Positions 25,939-34,398 of a DNA stretch of 64,000 nucleotides are shown piece by piece. The stretch comes from Alexandriicola marinus. GTDB taxonomy: Bacteria > Pseudomonadota > Alphaproteobacteria > Rhodobacterales > Rhodobacteraceae. Location of the stretch: contig NZ_RBVZ01000002.1 of the NCBI RefSeq assembly GCF_004000435.1, forward strand, positions 922,501 to 986,500. The letters are read 5' to 3'. The first letter of the stretch is position 1. Every line of letters begins with the position of its first letter. The notes beneath the pieces are model-generated. The model was not told the origin of the DNA, made no database searches, and saw only the letters and a program-made list of their open reading frames with translations. Made by a program: the position numbers and the translations under genes.

Positions 25939-27425
25939 GCAACCTTGAAATCGGGATCTATTCGTTTCCGGCGCTGCTGATCCTGATTTTCCTGCGAGTG
26001 CCGATCGGACTGGCGATGTTCACGACCGGTTTCGTCGGGCTGTGGCTGGTTCAGGGCACGGCGGATATCGCGCTCGCCCGGCTCAAGAGCGAGACCTACA
26101 CCACCTTTTCCAACTATTCCCTGTCGATCGTTCCGATGTTCCTTCTGATGGGGCATTTCGCAACCCTTGGCGGCATGAGCCAGGCCCTGTTCAAGGCGGC
26201 CGAAGGATGGCTTGGCCACCGCAAGGGCGGCGTGGCGATGGCCGCGGTCGGGGCCTGCGGTGGCTTTGGCGCGATCTGCGGATCGTCGCTGGCGACGGCG
26301 GCGACCATGGGGCGCGTGGCCCTGCCGGAGCTGCGCCAATACGGCTATGCGGGCGGGTTTTCCACCGCGACGCTGGCGGCGGGCGGCACGCTGGGCATCC
26401 TGATCCCGCCTTCGGTGGTTCTGGTGATCTATGCGATCCTGGCCGAGCAGAACATCGCCAAGCTGTTCCTCGCCGCGATCATCCCCGGCATCATGGCGGC
26501 GATCGGATACATGATCGCGATCTCGATCTATGTGCGGATCTATCCTGAACGCGCGGGCGTGCGGGATCGGGTGCCCTATGCCGAACGGTTCCGCGCGCTT
26601 GGCGCGGTCTGGCCCGTTCTTCTGGTCTTTGTCGCGGTTGTGGGCGGCATCTATGGCGGCATCTTCACTCCGACCGAGGGCGCGGCGGTCGGCGCGCTTG
26701 GCACCGGTTTGATCGCCTGGGCCAATGGCGGGCTGAACCGGTCGACATTGTTCGAGAGCTTCACAGTCACGGCGCGGTCGACGGCGATGATCTTTTTCAT
26801 CGTGCTGGGTGCCGCGTTCTATAACGGGTTCCTTGCGTTGACGCAGGTCCCGCAGGAGATGTCGGCCTGGGTGGTGGATCAGGGCTTCAGCCCGTGGACG
26901 GTGCTGATCATCATCCTGTGCTTCTACCTGATCTTTGGCTGCGTCATGGACAGCCTGTCGATGATCCTGCTGACGGTTCCGATCTTCTTCCCGGTGATCT
27001 CGATCCTCGATTTCGGACTGGTCGACCTGATCGCGATGCAGCACGAAGCCGCGCGGGAGGCGCTGGCAACCGTCACCGATCTTGCGCCCGAGATGCGCGC
27101 CCAGATCGAGGCGGCGATCGCCGCGGGGGCGGAGATCACCCGCGACATGCAGCGCGCGCTGGATATCCGGGTGACCTCTGGCATGGCCAACGCCCTGGCC
27201 GAGGAGCGCACGGCGATCTGGTTCGGCATCCTTGTGCTGATCGTGGTGGAGGTGGGCCTGATCACGCCGCCGGTGGGGATGAATCTGTTCATCATCAATG
27301 CGCTGGATCGCACGACATCGATGCTCGAGACCTACAAGGCGGTTCTGTTCTTCGTGGCCTCGGACCTGATCCGGGTTGCGATCCTCGTCGCGTTCCCGGC
27401 GATCACGTTGTTTCTGCTGGTCTAG
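25935..27425 (+). CDS. TRAP transporter large permease (DctM family) with an internal insertion
   Basis: The 496-residue protein starts at a TTG (25935) that overlaps the dctQ stop and sits about 9 nt after GGGAG; the sequence SNLEIGIYSFPALLILIFLRVPIGLAMF is the expected DctM N-terminus. It has the typical repeated helices and motifs (GGFGAICGSSLATAATMG, GGTLGILIPPSVVLVIYAIL, LITPPVGMNLFIIN). Between LTVPIFFPVISIL and WFGILVLIVVEVGLI, where the family normally has only a few residues, there is a hydrophilic, mostly helical insertion of about 70 residues (around 358-427, including EAAREALATVTDLAPEMRAQ). The total is correspondingly longer than the usual 425-430. Confidence 0.9.
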   Translation: MSNLEIGIYSFPALLILIFLRVPIGLAMFTTGFVGLWLVQGTADIALARLKSETYTTFSNYSLSIVPMFLLMGHFATLGGMSQALFKAAEGWLGHRKGGVAMAAVGACGGFGAICGSSLATAATMGRVALPELRQYGYAGGFSTATLAAGGTLGILIPPSVVLVIYAILAEQNIAKLFLAAIIPGIMAAIGYMIAISIYVRIYPERAGVRDRVPYAERFRALGAVWPVLLVFVAVVGGIYGGIFTPTEGAAVGALGTGLIAWANGGLNRSTLFESFTVTARSTAMIFFIVLGAAFYNGFLALTQVPQEMSAWVVDQGFSPWTVLIIILCFYLIFGCVMDSLSMILLTVPIFFPVISILDFGLVDLIAMQHEAAREALATVTDLAPEMRAQIEAAIAAGAEITRDMQRALDIRVTSGMANALAEERTAIWFGILVLIVVEVGLITPPVGMNLFIINALDRTTSMLETYKAVLFFVASDLIRVAILVAFPAITLFLLV

Positions 27426-27443
27426 GATGGGAGGCGGGCGCGG

Positions 27444-27902
27444 ATGACCATCGTCAAGGACCCTTCGGATGCGCCGCTTCGGGCCTATCTGGGCTATGGG
27501 CTCAAGCGCGCGTTCAACACGATCCAGACCGATCTGAATGAGACGCTGCGGCCCCATGGGCTGCGCATGATCTCGTTCTCGGCGCTGTCACTGATCGGCG
27601 CGCATGAGCGGCTTCGTCAAAGCAAGCTGGCCGAATTGCTGACGATCGAGCCGCCGAACCTTGTCGTGATCCTCGACGAGCTGGAACGGGCCGGGCTGAT
27701 CGAGAAGACGCGGGCCATGGCCGACAGGCGCGCCTACGAGATTAGCCTGACGGCCGAAGGCACCAAGGTTCTGGCTCGGGCGCGCAAGGACGTCGAGGGG
27801 CATGACCGGCGCATGACCCGGGCCATAAACGCCGAAGACCGTGCAGCGCTTGTCCGGATGCTGGAACAGGTAGAACGGCAGGGGAGCCGCGAGCATGACT
27901 GA
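27444..27902 (+). CDS. MarR-family transcriptional regulator
   Basis: The 152-residue product is a MarR winged helix: YLGYGLKRAFNTIQTDLNET, LRQSKLAELLTIEPPNLVVI as the helix-turn-helix, and the wing MADRRAYEISLTAEG. It is 18 nt after dctM and its 3' end overlaps the feruloyl-CoA synthase start by 8 nt, so all five genes probably share a transcript. MarR proteins beside hydroxycinnamate CoA ligases commonly bind the CoA thioester as inducer; that role here is inference. Likely target: the inverted repeat at 24151-24169. Confidence 0.88.
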   Translation: MTIVKDPSDAPLRAYLGYGLKRAFNTIQTDLNETLRPHGLRMISFSALSLIGAHERLRQSKLAELLTIEPPNLVVILDELERAGLIEKTRAMADRRAYEISLTAEGTKVLARARKDVEGHDRRMTRAINAEDRAALVRMLEQVERQGSREHD

Positions 27903-29685
27903 GACCCTGTACCGCCGCCATTCCGTCACCCGGCAGGACCGGCCCGACGGCGCGATCCTGATGACATCGAATGTGCCGCTTGGCCCGGTGGTCGACCGCA
28001 CGACCGACTGGCTGCATCACTGGGCGGAGGCGACGCCGGAGGCGATCTTTCTTGCCGAACGGTCCGGCCCGGGCTGGCGCGAGGTGAGCTATGCCGCGGC
28101 GCTCGAGATGGTGCGCGCCATCGCGGCACGTCTTCTGGATCGGGGCATGGGGGCGACAACGCCTGTTCTGATCATTTCGGGCAACGGGGTCGACCACGCG
28201 CTGTTGTCGTTCGCCGCGCAATATGTGGGCGTGCCCGTCGTGCCGGTGGCTGAGCAATATGCCCTCATCCCCGATGCCCGCAAACAGCTGGATCATGTCG
28301 CCGGTCTGGTGCGGCCGGGCATGGTGTTCGCGGCCGATGGCGGGCCCTATGGCGCGGCGCTGACCCTGCCCGGCTTTGACGGGCTGGAAAAGGTGGCGAG
28401 CGTCAATGTGCCCGAGGGTGTCACCCCGTTTTCCGACCTTCTGGCAGGGCAGGGGGATGTGTCGGCGGCCAATGCCGCCGTTGGCCCCGATGCGGTGGCC
28501 AAGATCCTGATGACATCCGGGTCGACTTCGGCGCCCAAGGGGGTGCTGACGACGCACCGGATGATGTGCACCAACCAGGCTCAGCTTGCCGCGACGTTGC
28601 CCTTTGTCGCCGAACGGCCGCCGCGGATCGTCGACTGGCTGCCGTGGAACCACGTCTTTGGCGGGTCGCATAACGTGAACATGATGCTGGCCAACGGCGG
28701 CGCGCTGTATATCGACGATGGCAAGCCCTCGCCGCAGCTGGCCCCGCGCACGATCGAAAACCAGAGGCTGATCACCGGCACCATCGCCTTCAACGTGCCG
28801 GTGGGATTTGCCCAGATCCGCGACGCGATGCGCGAGGATGCGGACCTGAAGCAGCGCTATTTCGAGAACCTCGACATGCTGTTCTATGCCGGCGCGTCGC
28901 TGCCGCAGGATGTCTGGACCGATCTCGAGGATATGGCCCGCGAGGTGCGGGGGGACATGCCGCTTTTCACCTCGTCATGGGGCCTGACGGAAACGGCGCC
29001 CGCGGCGATCATCCAGCATGAGCCGACCACGCGGTCGGGGATCGTCGGCGTTCCGGTCCCGGGGCTCGAGGTCAAGCTGATCCCGGATGACGAGAACAGG
29101 TACGAGGTTCGGGTCAGGGGTCCGACGATCACGCGAGGCTATTTCAACGATCCCGAAAAGACCGAAGCCGCCTTTGACGAGGAGGGCTTCTTCATCACAG
29201 GCGATGCGATGGCCTTTGTCGAGCCCGGCAATGACGCGATGGGCCTGCGCTTTGACGGCCGCATCGCGGAGGAGTTCAAGCTGTCGTCCGGCACATGGGT
29301 GCGGGCCGCGAACCTGCGGCTTGATATCCTGATCGCGCTCAGGGGGTTGGCGATGGACGTGATCCTGACCGGGGTGAATCGCAATGAGGTGGGCCTGTTG
29401 ATCGTGCCGGCGCCATCCCTGCGCGACGGCGCCGAAGAGGATGACGGCGTGCTGATCGTCGATGGGGCCGAGATCCTGTCCCGATTGAAATCCGAGAACG
29501 CGGGCAAGGGATCGTCGGCCCGGATCACGCGCGTTCAGGTGCTGGCCGAGCCGCCGTCGATCGCGGAGGGCGAGGTCACCGCCAAGGGCAATATCAATTT
29601 CCGGAAGATCCTGTCGCGCCGCGCCGCGCTTGTCGACAGGCTCTATGACGATGCCGACAGGGGGACGCTTCTCGTCGGCTCGTAA
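27895..29685 (+). CDS. Feruloyl-CoA synthase (hydroxycinnamate-CoA ligase)
   Basis: This ANL-superfamily ligase is predicted to activate ferulate or related cinnamates to CoA thioesters using ATP. The 596-residue protein begins with the feruloyl-CoA-synthase-specific leader RRHSVTRQDRPDGAILMTS, then PLGPVVDRTTDWLHHWAEAT. The P-loop is MTSGSTSAPKGVLTTHRMM (near residue 204). Later segments are WLPWNHVFGGSHNVN, TSSWGLTETAPAAI and, in the C-terminal lid, AKGNINFRKIL, whose Lys is the expected catalytic lysine. No feruloyl-CoA hydratase/lyase or vanillin dehydrogenase is in the window, so the fate of the product lies elsewhere or differs. Its start overlaps the MarR gene. Confidence 0.85.
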   Translation: MTETLYRRHSVTRQDRPDGAILMTSNVPLGPVVDRTTDWLHHWAEATPEAIFLAERSGPGWREVSYAAALEMVRAIAARLLDRGMGATTPVLIISGNGVDHALLSFAAQYVGVPVVPVAEQYALIPDARKQLDHVAGLVRPGMVFAADGGPYGAALTLPGFDGLEKVASVNVPEGVTPFSDLLAGQGDVSAANAAVGPDAVAKILMTSGSTSAPKGVLTTHRMMCTNQAQLAATLPFVAERPPRIVDWLPWNHVFGGSHNVNMMLANGGALYIDDGKPSPQLAPRTIENQRLITGTIAFNVPVGFAQIRDAMREDADLKQRYFENLDMLFYAGASLPQDVWTDLEDMAREVRGDMPLFTSSWGLTETAPAAIIQHEPTTRSGIVGVPVPGLEVKLIPDDENRYEVRVRGPTITRGYFNDPEKTEAAFDEEGFFITGDAMAFVEPGNDAMGLRFDGRIAEEFKLSSGTWVRAANLRLDILIALRGLAMDVILTGVNRNEVGLLIVPAPSLRDGAEEDDGVLIVDGAEILSRLKSENAGKGSSARITRVQVLAEPPSIAEGEVTAKGNINFRKILSRRAALVDRLYDDADRGTLLVGS

Positions 29686-29687
29686 CT

Positions 29688-29701
29688 TGCAGGATAATGC
29701 A
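29688..29701. promoter_or_regulatory. BoxR/BzdR-type operator site 1 upstream of benzoate-CoA ligase
   Basis: Exact TGCA-GGATAA-TGCA, matching the TGCA-N6-TGCA operator known for BzdR. It begins 3 nt after the feruloyl-CoA synthase stop and contains GATAAT, a possible -10. The BoxR gene is 8 kb downstream. Confidence 0.7.
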
Positions 29702-29749
29702 CAAAATGGCCGCGACATGCGACAAAACCTCGCATCATGACCGGCCGGT

Positions 29750-29763
29750 TGCATTATAGAGCA
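29750..29763. promoter_or_regulatory. BoxR/BzdR-type operator site 2 upstream of benzoate-CoA ligase
   Basis: TGCA-TTATAG-AGCA followed by TAAC: one mismatch to TGCA-N6-TGCA. It starts 62 nt after site 1, close to six helical turns. Between the two sites lies another inverted repeat, ATGCGA-N7-TCGCAT (29717-29735). Confidence 0.65.
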
Positions 29764-29814
29764 TAACGATTCGGATGTTGGGAGGCATCCGGATACGGCC
29801 CGAGGGAGGATCGG

Positions 29815-31356
29815 ATGACGACGAACGAAAACGCGGCCCTGTGGTTCGTGGACCGGCACGTCACGGAAGGCCGGGGCGACAAGACAGCCTTTCGCGAGGC
29901 CGGGGGCGCGGGTCGCAGCCTGAGCTATGGCGCACTGGCAGAGGGGTCGTCGCGGGTCGCGGGGGCGCTGTTGCGGGCCGGATTGCGGCGCGAGGAACGC
30001 GCGGCGATGATCCTGCTGGACCAGATCGAATTCCCGCAGCTGTTCTTCGGCGCGATGAAGGCGGGCGTGATCCCGATCCCGATCAATACGCTTCTGGCGA
30101 CGCAGGTCTATGAGGTCATCCTCAGGGACAGCCGCGCCGCGATCCTGTTCGTGTCGGCCGAGTTGCTGGATACCGTCCTGCCCGCCGCGCGGGCCTGCCC
30201 CGATCTGCGCGAGATCGTTGTGGTCGGCGGCGAGGCGCCCGAGGGCATGGCCAGCCTTGACGCCTTTGTCGAGGGGGCCGAGCCGGTCGCCGCCGTCCCC
30301 GCCTGCGCCGACGAGACGGCGTTCTGGCTGTATTCGTCAGGCTCCACCGGGCAGCCAAAGGGCGTGCGCCATGTGCATGGGTCGATGCGCGCCACCTGCG
30401 AAACCTATGCCGCGCAGGTTCTGGGGATCCGCGAAGAGGATATCGTCTATTCCGCGGCCAAGTTCTTTTTCGCCTATGGGCTCGGCAATGCGTTGTCCTT
30501 TCCGCTGTCGGTCGGGGCCACCACGGTGATCTTCCACGGCAGACCCACGCCCGATACGGTGAGCGACATCCTCGAAACCGAGAAGCCCACGATATTCTGC
30601 GGGGTGCCGACGCTGTTCGCAGCGCTGATCCACAAATGGGAAAGCGAGGGACGTCACCCGCAGGCGCCGCTGCGCACGTCGATCTCGGCGGGCGAGGCGC
30701 TGCCGGAAGAGGTGGGCAAACGCTGGCACGCGATCTGGGGGATCGACATCCTCGACGGCGTGGGCTCGACCGAGATGCTGCACATCTTCCTCAGCAATGC
30801 GCCGGGCGACGTGGTTTATGGGACGTCGGGCGTCGCGGTGCCCGGCTATGACCTGCGCCTTGTCGACGAAGCGGGCAGCGAGGTGCCCCCCGGCGAGGTG
30901 GGCGAATTGCTGGTGCGCGGGGCGTCGTCTGCCGATGGATACTGGAACCAGCGCGGCAAGAGCCGGACGACATTCGAGGGAGAATGGACACGAACCGGCG
31001 ACAAATATGAACGCCGCGCCGATGGCCGCTATGTCTATTGCGGGCGGACGGACGACATGTTCAAGGTCTCGGGCATCTGGGTCAGCCCCTTCGAGGTGGA
31101 ACAGGCCCTGATCGCGCATCCGGCGGTTCTGGAGGCCGCCGTTGTCGCACGGCCCGATGACGATGGGCTGGACAAGCCGCAGGCCTTCGTCGTGCTCAAG
31201 CCCGGGCAGGAGCCGCCCACGGCGGAGGCGCTGAAAGACATGGTCAAGACCACGATCGGCAAGTGGAAATATCCCCGCTGGATCGAGTTTGTGGACGACC
31301 TGCCCAAGACGGCGACTGGAAAGATCCAGCGGTTCAAACTGCGCGAGGGCGCCTGA
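29815..31356 (+). CDS. Benzoate-CoA ligase
   Basis: Catalyses ATP-dependent formation of benzoyl-CoA, the entry step of the box pathway. The 513-residue ANL enzyme begins NAALWFVDRHVTEGRGDKTA, the characteristic benzoate-CoA ligase start (N-x-A-x-x-F/W-V-D-R). It has the P-loop WLYSSGSTGQPKGVRHVHG (near 173), the SAAKFFFAYGLGNALSFPL substrate-pocket segment typical of benzoate ligases, DGVGSTEMLHIFLSN, and the C-terminal catalytic Lys in LPKTATGKIQRFKLRE. A GAGGGAGGA ribosome site precedes the ATG. Two predicted BoxR sites lie upstream. Its TGA overlaps the next ATG. Confidence 0.93.
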   Translation: MTTNENAALWFVDRHVTEGRGDKTAFREAGGAGRSLSYGALAEGSSRVAGALLRAGLRREERAAMILLDQIEFPQLFFGAMKAGVIPIPINTLLATQVYEVILRDSRAAILFVSAELLDTVLPAARACPDLREIVVVGGEAPEGMASLDAFVEGAEPVAAVPACADETAFWLYSSGSTGQPKGVRHVHGSMRATCETYAAQVLGIREEDIVYSAAKFFFAYGLGNALSFPLSVGATTVIFHGRPTPDTVSDILETEKPTIFCGVPTLFAALIHKWESEGRHPQAPLRTSISAGEALPEEVGKRWHAIWGIDILDGVGSTEMLHIFLSNAPGDVVYGTSGVAVPGYDLRLVDEAGSEVPPGEVGELLVRGASSADGYWNQRGKSRTTFEGEWTRTGDKYERRADGRYVYCGRTDDMFKVSGIWVSPFEVEQALIAHPAVLEAAVVARPDDDGLDKPQAFVVLKPGQEPPTAEALKDMVKTTIGKWKYPRWIEFVDDLPKTATGKIQRFKLREGA

Positions 31357-32165
31357 TGGCCCGGTGGGGGCAGGGGCGGCTGACTGCCGGGGGCAAGTCG
31401 CTGGAATATGCCTGCCGGGGCCGGGAGCCAGGGGCCGCGCCGACGATCGTTCTTCTGCACGAAGGGTTGGGCTGTCTCGCGCTGTGGCGCGACTTTCCCG
31501 AACGTCTGGCACAGGCGACGGGGCTGGGCGTCGTGGCGTTCAGCCGGGCGGGCTATGGCCAGTCGGACCCAGCCGATCTGCCCCGTCCTCTGGATTACAT
31601 GACCCGCGAGGCGATCGAGGTTCTGCCGCAGGTGATCGAGGCGCTGGGGCTGGAGCGGGTGATCCTGATGGGCCATTCCGACGGGGCCACGATCGCCGCC
31701 GAATATGCCGGCCGGGTGGAGGATTTCCGGGTCCGCGGGTTGATCCTGATGGCGCCGCATTTCTTTACCGAGCCGATGGGCCTGGCCGAGATCGCGAAGG
31801 CGCGCGATGCCTTTGACGCGGGCCTGCGTGACCGGATGGCCAAGTATCACCGCGATCCGGACAATGCGTTCCTCGGCTGGAACGAGGCCTGGCTCGACCC
31901 CGGGTTCCGGGACTGGGACGTGTCGGAGGTGATCGATTACATCCGCGTGCCCGTACTGGCGATGCAGGGGCGCGACGACCAATACGGCACGCTGGCCCAG
32001 ATCGAAGAGATCGAGGGCCGGTCCTATGCGCCGGTCGATGTGGCGATCCTCGACGAATGTCGTCATGCGCCTCATGTCGAACAGCCCGAAATCGTGCTGG
32101 ATGCGGTGGCCGCGTTCACCGACAGGCTCACCCGGATCGAGGCTGCGCGGGTCGAGGTGGTGTGA
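31356..32165 (+). CDS. Alpha/beta-hydrolase encoded in the benzoate operon
   Basis: The 269-residue alpha/beta-fold hydrolase has the nucleophile elbow GHSDGAT (Ser108), an oxyanion region HEGLGCLALWRDFPERLA, a candidate acid in MQGRDDQYGT (about 208) and the catalytic His in ECRHAPHVEQP (about 242). The start overlaps the benzoate-CoA ligase stop (TGATG) and its own stop overlaps the DUF309 start, so it is translationally coupled to both. Similar hydrolases accompany box genes in other bacteria. A role in hydrolysing stalled CoA esters or ring-derived lactones is possible but not shown. Confidence 0.8.
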   Translation: MARWGQGRLTAGGKSLEYACRGREPGAAPTIVLLHEGLGCLALWRDFPERLAQATGLGVVAFSRAGYGQSDPADLPRPLDYMTREAIEVLPQVIEALGLERVILMGHSDGATIAAEYAGRVEDFRVRGLILMAPHFFTEPMGLAEIAKARDAFDAGLRDRMAKYHRDPDNAFLGWNEAWLDPGFRDWDVSEVIDYIRVPVLAMQGRDDQYGTLAQIEEIEGRSYAPVDVAILDECRHAPHVEQPEIVLDAVAAFTDRLTRIEAARVEVV

Positions 32166-32584
32166 GGCATCCGCCCCATGCCTATGTCCCCGGCCGGACC
32201 GCGCGTCACCCCGAGGGTGCCTTCGATCCGATCCGCGACAGCGTGGCGCCCGGCGTGCCCGCGGAGGAACTGGCCGTCTCGGACGCCTTCGTCACCGGTC
32301 TGCGGTTCCTTGACGAGGGCTTCTACTGGGAGGCGCATGAAGTGCTGGAGCCGGTCTGGATGGCCTGCCCCGATCCGTCGCCCGAACGCGAGGCGGTGCA
32401 GGCGCTGATCCAGGTCGCCAATGCCGGGGTCAAGGCCCGGATGGGCCGGCCGCGCGCGGTGGCGCGGATCGCGGCGCTGGTCGAGGATCATCTGGACCGG
32501 GTCGGTGCGGACATGGTCCTGGGTCAGAGCATCGAGGGGATTCGGGCCCGGCTTGAGCGGGTCCGGCGGAATAGTGCAATATAG
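32162..32584 (+). CDS. DUF309-family protein
   Basis: The 140-residue protein starts with a GTG at 32162 inside the hydrolase stop region; no ATG in this frame fits. It carries the DUF309 core: GLRFLDEGFYWEAHEVLEPVW (the E-x-H-E/V-x-E-x-x-W helix pair) and REAVQALIQVANAGVKARMG. DUF309 proteins are small helical proteins of unknown function, often with a metal-site-like HE...E motif. Its stop codon lies inside a predicted BoxR operator. The N-terminal 25 residues (PHAYVPGRTARHPEGAF) also match the family. Confidence 0.78.
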   Translation: MRHPPHAYVPGRTARHPEGAFDPIRDSVAPGVPAEELAVSDAFVTGLRFLDEGFYWEAHEVLEPVWMACPDPSPEREAVQALIQVANAGVKARMGRPRAVARIAALVEDHLDRVGADMVLGQSIEGIRARLERVRRNSAI

Positions 32585-32588
32585 TGCA
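32575..32588. promoter_or_regulatory. BoxR/BzdR-type operator site 1 upstream of boxC
   Basis: Exact TGCA-ATATAG-TGCA followed by TAAATT. It overlaps the DUF309 stop codon (TAG 32582-32584) and lies 139 nt before boxC. The spacer ATATAG resembles a -10 box. Confidence 0.75.
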
Positions 32589-32649
32589 TAAATTGGTGTG
32601 TAGGCCGGGGTGAATACGCAGAATGTCGGGAATTGATCGGAATATCGGT

Positions 32650-32663
32650 GGCACTATGTTGCA
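32650..32663. promoter_or_regulatory. BoxR/BzdR-type operator site 2 upstream of boxC
   Basis: GGCA-CTATGT-TGCA followed by TAAATT: one mismatch in the left half-site. It starts 75 nt after site 1, close to seven helical turns, and shares the same TAAATT 3' flank. Confidence 0.6.
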
Positions 32664-32726
32664 TAAATTCGTTTACCTCTCCGTGCCGATACCCTATCCT
32701 TCCGGGATCAGAACAGGGATTGCCCA

Positions 32727-34385
32727 ATGACCAAGGCCATCGATTTTCAGACCGATCCGTCGAAGTATCGCCATTGGCGGGTTGAATATGACGGGCCGGT
32801 CGCGAACCTGTTCATGGATGTGGACGAGGATGGCGGGCTGTTCGATGGGTATCAGCTGAAGCTGAATTCCTATGATCTGGGCGTCGATATCGAACTGTCG
32901 GATATCGTGCAGCGGATGCGGTTCGAACATCCCGAGGTCAAGGTTGTCGTGATGCAATCGGGCAAGGACAGGGTCTTTTGCGCGGGCGCCAACATCCGGA
33001 TGCTGGGCGGCGCGGCGCACAGTCACAAGGTCAATTTCTGCAAATTCACCAACGAGACGCGGAACACCTTCGAAGCGGCCGAGGCCGACAGCGGGCAGAA
33101 ATACATCGCCGCTGTCAAGGGCGCCTGCGCGGGGGGCGGATACGAGCTGGCTCTGGCGTGCAACCACATCATGCTGACCGATGACAGCTCGTCCTCGGTG
33201 GCGCTGCCCGAGGTGCCGCTTCTGGCGGTTCTGCCGGGCACGGGCGGCCTGACCCGCGTCACCGACAAACGCCGTGTGCGGCGCGATCTGGCCGATGTGT
33301 TCTGCTCGATGGAAGAAGGTGTGCGGGGCAAGCGGGCGCAGGATTGGCGGTTGGTGGACGAGGTGATCCCGAATTCGAAATTCGATGAAACGGTCGCCCG
33401 ACGCGCCCGCGAATTCGCGGCGCAATCGCCCAAGGCCGACGTGACGCAGGGCATCACGCTTGGCCCGATAAGCCGAACGATCACGGATGATGCGATCACC
33501 TACAGTCTGGTCGAGGTGGCGCTGGATCGGGCGGGCCGCAAGGCCACGATCACGATCCACGGCCCCGATGAACCCGCACCTGAGAGCGCCGATGCGCTCG
33601 TGGCGCAGGGGGATCAGGGCTACATGCTGCGTCTGGCGCGCGAGCTGGATGACGCGATCCTGCACCTGCGGCTGAACGAGATGACGCTGGGCAACTGGGT
33701 GTTCCGCAGCCAGGGCGATCCGGAGGCGGTGCTGGAGCATGAGGCACTGATCCTGGACCACCGCGATCACTGGCTGGCCAATGAGATCGCGCAATACTGG
33801 AAACGCGTGCTCAAGCGGATCGACGTGACCTCGCGCAGCCTTGTCGCGCTGGTCGAACATGGGTCGTGTTTTGCGGGAATGCTGGCCGAGATCCTCTGGG
33901 CCGTCGACCGCAGCTACATGATGGAAGACGAGTTCGAGGGCGACAACCGCGCGCTTGCCGCGATCCACCTGAGCGACGGCAATTTCGGCGCCTACCCGAT
34001 GGGCAACGACCTGACCCGTCTGCAGACGCGGTTCTATGGCACGCCCGAGGCGGTCGGGACGGCGAAGGAGGCGATCGGCGAAGCGATCGAGGCCGAGCGC
34101 GCCGAGGAGCTGGGCCTTGTGACCTATATCTACGACGACATCGACTGGGAGGACGAGATCCGCATCTTCCTCGAGGAACGGGCGAGCTTTTCGCCCGATG
34201 CGATGACGGGGATGGAGGCCAATCTGCGCTTTGCCGGCCCCGAAACGATGGAGACGCGGATATTCGGGCGGCTGACCGCCTGGCAGAACTGGATTTTCAA
34301 CCGGCCCAACGCGGTGGGCCCGAACGGTGCGCTGCAACGCTATGGCACGGGCCAGCGCGGCGATTATGACATGGAACGCGTGTGA
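32727..34385 (+). CDS. boxC: Benzoyl-CoA-dihydrodiol lyase BoxC
   Basis: BoxC hydrolytically cleaves 2,3-epoxybenzoyl-CoA (formerly called benzoyl-CoA dihydrodiol) to 3,4-dehydroadipyl-CoA semialdehyde and formate. The 552-residue protein is an extended crotonase-fold enzyme with the BoxC-specific start (IDFQTDPSKYRHWRVEYDGP). The CoA/oxyanion loops are VFCAGANIRMLGGAAHSHKV (about 90-110) and GACAGGGYELALACNHIM, with an acidic ALPEVPLLAVLPGTGGLTR. A second crotonase-like half follows (EHGSCFAGMLAEILWAVDR). It is followed, after two hairpins, by boxB. Confidence 0.96.
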   Translation: MTKAIDFQTDPSKYRHWRVEYDGPVANLFMDVDEDGGLFDGYQLKLNSYDLGVDIELSDIVQRMRFEHPEVKVVVMQSGKDRVFCAGANIRMLGGAAHSHKVNFCKFTNETRNTFEAAEADSGQKYIAAVKGACAGGGYELALACNHIMLTDDSSSSVALPEVPLLAVLPGTGGLTRVTDKRRVRRDLADVFCSMEEGVRGKRAQDWRLVDEVIPNSKFDETVARRAREFAAQSPKADVTQGITLGPISRTITDDAITYSLVEVALDRAGRKATITIHGPDEPAPESADALVAQGDQGYMLRLARELDDAILHLRLNEMTLGNWVFRSQGDPEAVLEHEALILDHRDHWLANEIAQYWKRVLKRIDVTSRSLVALVEHGSCFAGMLAEILWAVDRSYMMEDEFEGDNRALAAIHLSDGNFGAYPMGNDLTRLQTRFYGTPEAVGTAKEAIGEAIEAERAEELGLVTYIYDDIDWEDEIRIFLEERASFSPDAMTGMEANLRFAGPETMETRIFGRLTAWQNWIFNRPNAVGPNGALQRYGTGQRGDYDMERV

Positions 34386-34398
34386 CGCCTGGCGCACG

